Source: Candidatus Omnitrophota bacterium
GTDB taxonomy: Bacteria; Omnitrophota; Gorgyraeia; Gygaellales; Profunditerraquicolaceae
Length of the DNA stretch: 8,588 nt
Assembly (NCBI GenBank): GCA_903907475.1
Contig: CAIVOB010000130.1
Span: forward strand, 1 to 8,588
Direction of reading: 5' to 3'
The notes under the pieces: generated by a model
Databases searched by the model: none
The model's input: the letters and a program-made list of their open reading frames with translations, nothing else
What the model was told of the DNA's origin: nothing
Made by a program: the position numbers and the translations under genes
Part shown: positions 5,191 through 8,588 of the stretch, one piece after another
Position numbering within the stretch: the first letter of the stretch is position 1
Layout of the letters: every line of letters begins with the position of its first letter

Positions 5191-5497
5191 GAGAAATAGA
5201 GATAGCAATACTTACGTTTTTAGCTTTTCCGTTTAAAAATAAACAAACCGGCTTGCCCTCCCGGTCATTATGAATCTGAATGTCTTGCCAGGAAAGTGTA
5301 TTGTCACCGACAGCTTTAAAAATTGCTTCTTTTGCTGCGAATCTTCCCGCTAAATGCTGATAAAAAGAAGTTCGCGTTTTAGCGTTAGCAAGTTCTTCCT
5401 TAGTGAAAATTCGTTTCAAAAAATCATCCCCCCATTTTTCAACCGCCTGGCGGATGCGCCTGACTTCTGTAATGTCTACTCCGGTCCCGATAAACAT
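5141..5497 (-). CDS. acpS: Holo-[acyl-carrier-protein] synthase
   Basis: A 118-aa phosphopantetheinyl transferase that moves 4'-phosphopantetheine from coenzyme A to a serine of acyl carrier protein, making it active for fatty-acid synthesis. The two family motifs are GVDITEVRRI at residues 6-15 with Mg-binding D8, and RFAAKEAIFKA at 52-62 with E57. SISH at 100-103 is the usual C-terminal signature. Length is normal for the trimeric AcpS type. The open frame continues upstream to 5560, but the ATG at 5497-5495 gives the family start MFIGTGVDI and overlaps the pdxJ stop by one base (TAATG), a classic coupled junction. The downstream nnrD start lies inside this gene. Confidence 0.96.
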   Translation of the reverse strand: MFIGTGVDITEVRRIRQAVEKWGDDFLKRIFTKEELANAKTRTSFYQHLAGRFAAKEAIFKAVGDNTLSWQDIQIHNDREGKPVCLFLNGKAKNVSIAISISHVKTYAVANAIATAKS

Positions 5498-6210
5498 TAT
5501 TGTATTAATTCTCCCATTTCTCGCACGGCCTGAAATAAACCCACGTAAAGCGCGCGGCAAATAATCGCGTAACCGATATTAAGCTCATTCAAACCCGGAA
5601 TTAAAGCCAGGGCACGCGCATTATTATAATCCAAGCCATGCCCAGCATTAACAGTTAGCCCTAATTTTTGAGCGTAAAACGCCGCATCGGCAACTTGTTG
5701 TAAAAGTTTCTTTCTTAATTTTAAATTTTTTGCCTCAGCATAAGCGCCGGTATGCAATTCAATAATTTTTGCTCCAATTTTTTGCGCGCTAGAAATCTGT
5801 TTAAAATCCGGGTCAATAAATAAACTAACAGCAACTTGAGATTTATTTAATTTGCTTATCGCAGCGGCAATTTGTTTTTGCCCGGACACGACATTTAATC
5901 CGCCTTCAGTGGTCAATTCTTTTCTTCTTTCGGGAACTAAAGTTGCCTGATAAGGCTTAATGCGGCAAGCAATTTTAATAATTTCGGAATTCACCGACAT
6001 TTCAAGATTTAATCGTGTTTTAATATTCTTTTTTAAAAGCTGAATATCCCGGTCTTGAATATGCCGCCTGTCCTCCCGCAAATGCGCGACGATACTTTGC
6101 GCTCCGGCTTTTTCAGATAATAATGCCGCCGCCAACGGATCCGCCAAATTACCGCCGCGCGCCTGGCGTAATGTCGCGACATGGTCAATATTCACACCCA
6201 GAGTTGGCAT
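5497..6210 (-). CDS. pdxJ: Pyridoxine 5'-phosphate synthase
   Basis: A 237-aa TIM-barrel enzyme that condenses 1-deoxyxylulose 5-phosphate with 3-amino-2-oxopropyl phosphate to pyridoxine 5'-phosphate in the DXP-dependent vitamin B6 pathway. Family blocks are LGVNIDHVATLRQARGG at residues 4-20, AHLREDRRHI at 42-51, E70 in LNLEMS, and NAGHGLDY at 188-195; H43, E70 and H191 match the E. coli catalytic residues H45, E72 and H193. ATG 6210 is preferred because it gives the family N-terminus MPTLGVNIDH and begins 4 nt after the preceding small gene, with GGAG upstream. The longer ATG at 6240 would add ten atypical residues and overlap that gene. The window contains no pdxA. Confidence 0.97.
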   Translation of the reverse strand: MPTLGVNIDHVATLRQARGGNLADPLAAALLSEKAGAQSIVAHLREDRRHIQDRDIQLLKKNIKTRLNLEMSVNSEIIKIACRIKPYQATLVPERRKELTTEGGLNVVSGQKQIAAAISKLNKSQVAVSLFIDPDFKQISSAQKIGAKIIELHTGAYAEAKNLKLRKKLLQQVADAAFYAQKLGLTVNAGHGLDYNNARALALIPGLNELNIGYAIICRALYVGLFQAVREMGELIQ

Positions 6211-6214
6211 GGAA

Positions 6215-6343
6215 TTAAATTCTTTCTCCGCCCCGGACATAGAGCCAGATCACCACCGCTAAAATTAAAGAAATAATTTTAAGCCAAGGATGGCAAGTAA
6301 GTGAAATTATAAAACGTTCAAAAATACTTTTCTTTGTTCCCAT
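6215..6343 (-). CDS. 42-aa single-pass membrane peptide resembling the CdaR/YbbR N-terminal anchor
   Basis: The reading frame starts at ATG 6343, one base after the cdaA stop, with AAAGG about 9 nt upstream, and ends TAA at 6217-6215, 4 nt before the pdxJ start. The peptide has a short basic N-terminus (MGTKKSIFERF), a hydrophobic segment at about residues 19-36 (HPWLKIISLILAVVIWLYV) and a tail RGGERI. The LKIISLxLAxxxWLYV pattern is that of the membrane anchor beginning CdaR/YbbR, the regulator normally encoded directly after cdaA. The extracytoplasmic YbbR repeats are entirely absent. It may be a miniature regulator of CdaA or a degenerate remnant; clean start, signal and junctions favour a translated gene. 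It is too short for most gene callers. Confidence 0.65.
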   Translation of the reverse strand: MGTKKSIFERFIISLTCHPWLKIISLILAVVIWLYVRGGERI

Positions 6344-6344
6344 A

Positions 6345-7103
6345 TTATTGACCTTTAAATAATTCCGTTATTTTTGATTCTAATTCCACTCCCCCTAAAT
6401 CTTTATAAAATTTATTACCATAAATAATCGAAACATCCTGTCGCTCCTCGGAAATAACGATCAAAATCGCATCGGTTTCTTCGCTTAAACCCAAGGCCGC
6501 GCGATGCCGCGTTCCAAAAACCCGGTTTAATTCCTGATTGGTTGTTAAAGGCAATATACAACCGGCAGCGGCAATGCGGTCCTGCTGGATCACAATCGCT
6601 CCGTCATGCAAAGGATTATTAGGCGTAAAAATCGCCTGAATTAAATCCGCACCAATCCGCGCGTCGATAATTTCTCCGCTTTGAATATAACCAGCTAAAG
6701 AATCATTTTTTTCGATCGCGATTAATCCCCCGATTTTATTTTTCGCAAGATTTTCTCCGGCTTCGCGCAACTGCTTAACCATGAGCGCTAAATCCGCTTC
6801 TTTAAGTTTATGTTTAAAAAGTTTACGTTTTCCTAATTGCGCCAAAGCGCTGCGAATCTCAGGCTGAAAAATAACTAATATCGCAATAATAGAAATCCCG
6901 AATAACTGCTTAAATAACCAGTCTAAAACCGTAAAATTTAATTTTTCAAAAACAAAAAAAGAAAATAAAAGCACAATCATTCCGCGTAATACCTGTAATG
7001 CCCGGGTACCTTCGAAAAAAAGCATTACCCGATAAATAATAAACCACAGGATGATAATCTCTAACAGTGGTTTCCAATGTAAAAATAAATAATTAATTAA
7101 CAT
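6345..7103 (-). CDS. cdaA: Membrane-bound diadenylate cyclase (c-di-AMP synthase)
   Basis: A 252-aa protein that joins two ATP molecules into cyclic di-AMP, which in known systems controls potassium and osmolyte transport and cell-wall homeostasis. Three hydrophobic membrane segments (about residues 12-30, 38-54 and 66-80) are separated by the family signature YRVMLFFEGTRA at 24-35. The DAC catalytic domain follows, with LHDGAI at 165-170 (DGA motif) and GTRHRAALG at 197-205, both intact. Length is somewhat short but complete. ATG 7103 lies one base after the folP stop and lacks a clear Shine-Dalgarno site, so translation is probably coupled. The expected partner CdaR is replaced by the 42-aa peptide that follows at 6343, and glmM, often next in such loci, is absent. 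Confidence 0.96.
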   Translation of the reverse strand: MLINYLFLHWKPLLEIIILWFIIYRVMLFFEGTRALQVLRGMIVLLFSFFVFEKLNFTVLDWLFKQLFGISIIAILVIFQPEIRSALAQLGKRKLFKHKLKEADLALMVKQLREAGENLAKNKIGGLIAIEKNDSLAGYIQSGEIIDARIGADLIQAIFTPNNPLHDGAIVIQQDRIAAAGCILPLTTNQELNRVFGTRHRAALGLSEETDAILIVISEERQDVSIIYGNKFYKDLGGVELESKITELFKGQ

Positions 7104-7104
7104 T

Positions 7105-8301
7105 TTAATTTAACGCTTGCTCCATTTTTAAAACACTTTTTACCTGCTTCACATCATGGACGCGTAATATTCTTGCACCCTTTCGGGCGGCCAAAACCGA
7201 AGTGGCCAAGTTACCGTAAAAACGGTCCTCTAAACTATCTCCCACAACTTTTGCAATAAAAGATTTCCGTGAAGCGCCCAAAAGTAGGGGTTTTCCTAAA
7301 ACTTTAAAACTATCTAAATGTTTAATTAGCTCTAAATTATCGCTAAGAGTTTTTCCAAATCCGATTCCCGGGTCAATAATAATTTTTTCCGGTTTGACCC
7401 CTTGAGCCTGCGCAAATGCGATTTGCTGTTTTAAATAATCTTGAATATCCTTAAGGAGTGAGTGATACTTAATATTTTTTTGCATCTTCTCCGGAGTACC
7501 GCGCATATGCATCAGAACCACCGCAGCGTTAAATGAAGCAACAATTTTAGCCATTTGCTGATCTCTCAAACCGGAAACATCGTTGACTAATAATGCCCCG
7601 ACATCTAAAGCAGCCTTGGCAACTTGAAATTTACGGGTATCAATCGAAAGCGGAGCTTTAATCTTTTTCGCCAGTAATTTAATCACCGGAATAGTACGCC
7701 GTAGCTCTTCTTTAACACTTATACTTTTTGCTCCCGGCCGCGTGGATTCTCCTCCCAAATCAATAATATCCGCACCTTCAGAAAGCAATTTTTCCGCTTT
7801 TGCTAAAGCTAGTTCAGGTGAATAAGAGGTTTTAATAGCATATAAACCATCACCGCTAAAAGAATCCGGTGTTAAATTTATGATCCCCATAATATGCGTG
7901 CGGCGTGATAAATCGAACCTATATTTTCCTAAGCAAAGAGAAAAATTACTACACTGATAATTTTTTAAATTGAGCGCTAACTCCTGACCAAACTTTGCTA
8001 AACCAAAGGGTTGGATTTTTAATTTTTGCGTCAAAGCGTTAAATTGCGCCAGCTGCCCAATCATCAAACCATCTGTCTTCTTAACCTTACCGCCCAGCGC
8101 GCCTCTTGATAGCGCTAAATCTCCCCCTAAAGCAAGTAACTCTTGCTTTAAAATATTAGCCCAAATATAAGAAATTGATTTTAAACGGATGGTAAAACCT
8201 TGGGTTTTCGGCAGCATGATTTCAATTCCGTAAGGATCAACCCCAATATCCTGCATTGCTTGCCTGACCGTAGACTCTGAATTAAAACCGGAGATTTGCA
8301 T
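7105..8301 (-). CDS. folP: Dihydropteroate synthase with N-terminal extension
   Basis: Makes 7,8-dihydropteroate from 6-hydroxymethyl-dihydropterin pyrophosphate and p-aminobenzoate; the target of sulfonamides. The TIM-barrel domain occupies about residues 133-398: MGIINLTPDSFSGDG at 138-152, DLGGESTRPGA at 181-191, SIDTRK at 219-224, ND at 240-241, DPGIGFGK at 310-317, GASRKSF at 342-348 and RVHD at 380-383. All substrate-binding blocks are intact. At 398 aa it is about 120 residues longer than typical FolP (about 265-285). The excess is an N-terminal domain (about 1-128) with MLPKTQGFTIRLKSISYIWANILKQELLALGGDLALSRGAL-type sequence, a recurrent but uncharacterised extension in several anaerobic lineages, as far as I recall. 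ATG 8301 follows the ftsH stop by 8 nt without a visible Shine-Dalgarno site. Confidence 0.96.
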   Translation of the reverse strand: MQISGFNSESTVRQAMQDIGVDPYGIEIMLPKTQGFTIRLKSISYIWANILKQELLALGGDLALSRGALGGKVKKTDGLMIGQLAQFNALTQKLKIQPFGLAKFGQELALNLKNYQCSNFSLCLGKYRFDLSRRTHIMGIINLTPDSFSGDGLYAIKTSYSPELALAKAEKLLSEGADIIDLGGESTRPGAKSISVKEELRRTIPVIKLLAKKIKAPLSIDTRKFQVAKAALDVGALLVNDVSGLRDQQMAKIVASFNAAVVLMHMRGTPEKMQKNIKYHSLLKDIQDYLKQQIAFAQAQGVKPEKIIIDPGIGFGKTLSDNLELIKHLDSFKVLGKPLLLGASRKSFIAKVVGDSLEDRFYGNLATSVLAARKGARILRVHDVKQVKSVLKMEQALN

Positions 8302-8309
8302 TTAAATTT

Positions 8310-8588
8310 TTAAGCTAAATCGCTTTTTTGAATCCCTAATATTTTTTTAACCTCTTCCCCGCTTAAAGTCTCTTTTTCTAAAAGAGAGTTGGAAAGTAAA
8401 TTAAGTTTTTCCTGATTATTTTTTAAAATCTCAAGCGCGCTGGCATAAGCGTCATCGGTAATCTTTTTTACCTCTTCATCAATTACTCGGGCAGTCTGCT
8501 CGCTGTAGTTTCTTTCTTCCATGAGATCACGGCCTAAAAATACCAGCCCTTCTCTTTTGCCCAAAGTTAAGTTACCTAAACGGTCCGA
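8310..8588 (-). CDS. ftsH: ATP-dependent zinc metalloprotease FtsH, C-terminal end (partial)
   Basis: The last 92 codons of FtsH; the AAA+ ATPase domain and the zinc-binding HEXXH lie beyond position 8588. The visible part reads SDRLGNLTLGKREG, then VFLGRDLMEERNYSEQTARVID, the characteristic end of the peptidase M41 domain, then a helical tail with the signature LLEKETLSGEEVKKIL. FtsH is a hexameric inner-membrane protease that degrades misassembled membrane proteins and regulatory proteins. The protein stops soon after the conserved helix, with only the tail GIQKSDLA and none of the long disordered extension seen in some homologues. It heads the operon as visible here, 8 nt before folP, a common neighbour. 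Confidence 0.95.
   Translation of the reverse strand, partial: SDRLGNLTLGKREGLVFLGRDLMEERNYSEQTARVIDEEVKKITDDAYASALEILKNNQEKLNLLSNSLLEKETLSGEEVKKILGIQKSDLA

Noticed and set aside
6211..6240. Longer pdxJ starting at ATG 6240
   Set aside because: The added residues (MSGAEKEFNS) are not part of the family N-terminus and overlap the small CdaR-like frame; ATG 6210 gives the standard start.

Overview
The window is a compact stretch of bacterial chromosome in which every supported gene lies on the minus strand, so transcription runs from position 8588 down to 1. Base composition is moderately AT-rich. Genes abut or overlap by a few bases, and none of the four tRNA genes encodes its CCA end. The gene order, the short PilZ proteins and the cytoplasmic PAS histidine kinase suggest an uncultured Gram-negative-type lineage. 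My best guess is Candidatus Omnitrophota or a deltaproteobacterial relative, an inference from gene style and not from a marker gene.

Region 1 (8588-4312) is a housekeeping operon: the C-terminal end of ftsH, folP with an extra N-terminal domain, cdaA (diadenylate cyclase), an unusually short 42-residue CdaR/YbbR-like membrane peptide, pdxJ, acpS and nnrD. From general knowledge, the common order in related loci is ftsH-folP-cdaA-cdaR-glmM-pdxJ-acpS-nnr. Here cdaR is reduced to its membrane anchor and glmM is absent. The genes serve membrane proteolysis, folate synthesis, c-di-AMP signalling, PLP synthesis, acyl-carrier-protein activation and NAD(P)H repair.

Region 2 (4321-4063) is a tRNA cluster, Thr(UGU)-Tyr(GUA)-Gly(UCC). 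The stop codon of nnrD lies inside tRNA-Thr. Order and anticodons match the first three genes of the thrU-tyrU-glyT-thrT-tufB cluster of E. coli, but no thrT or tufB follows.

Region 3 (4029-784) is a signalling operon: a soluble PAS-PAS histidine kinase, a stand-alone receiver, a PilZ c-di-GMP-binding protein and gpsA (glycerol-3-phosphate dehydrogenase). Receiver/PilZ and PilZ/gpsA each overlap by 8 nt, which implies translational coupling.

Region 4 (783-1) begins with about 125 bases of non-coding sequence holding two copies of an 18-bp repeat inside palindromes. One copy forms a 15-bp inverted repeat with the leader and 5' acceptor strand of the following tRNA-Pro(GGG). A second PilZ gene and the start of hom (homoserine dehydrogenase) follow. 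The least explained items are the repeat/tRNA-Pro structure and the miniature CdaR.
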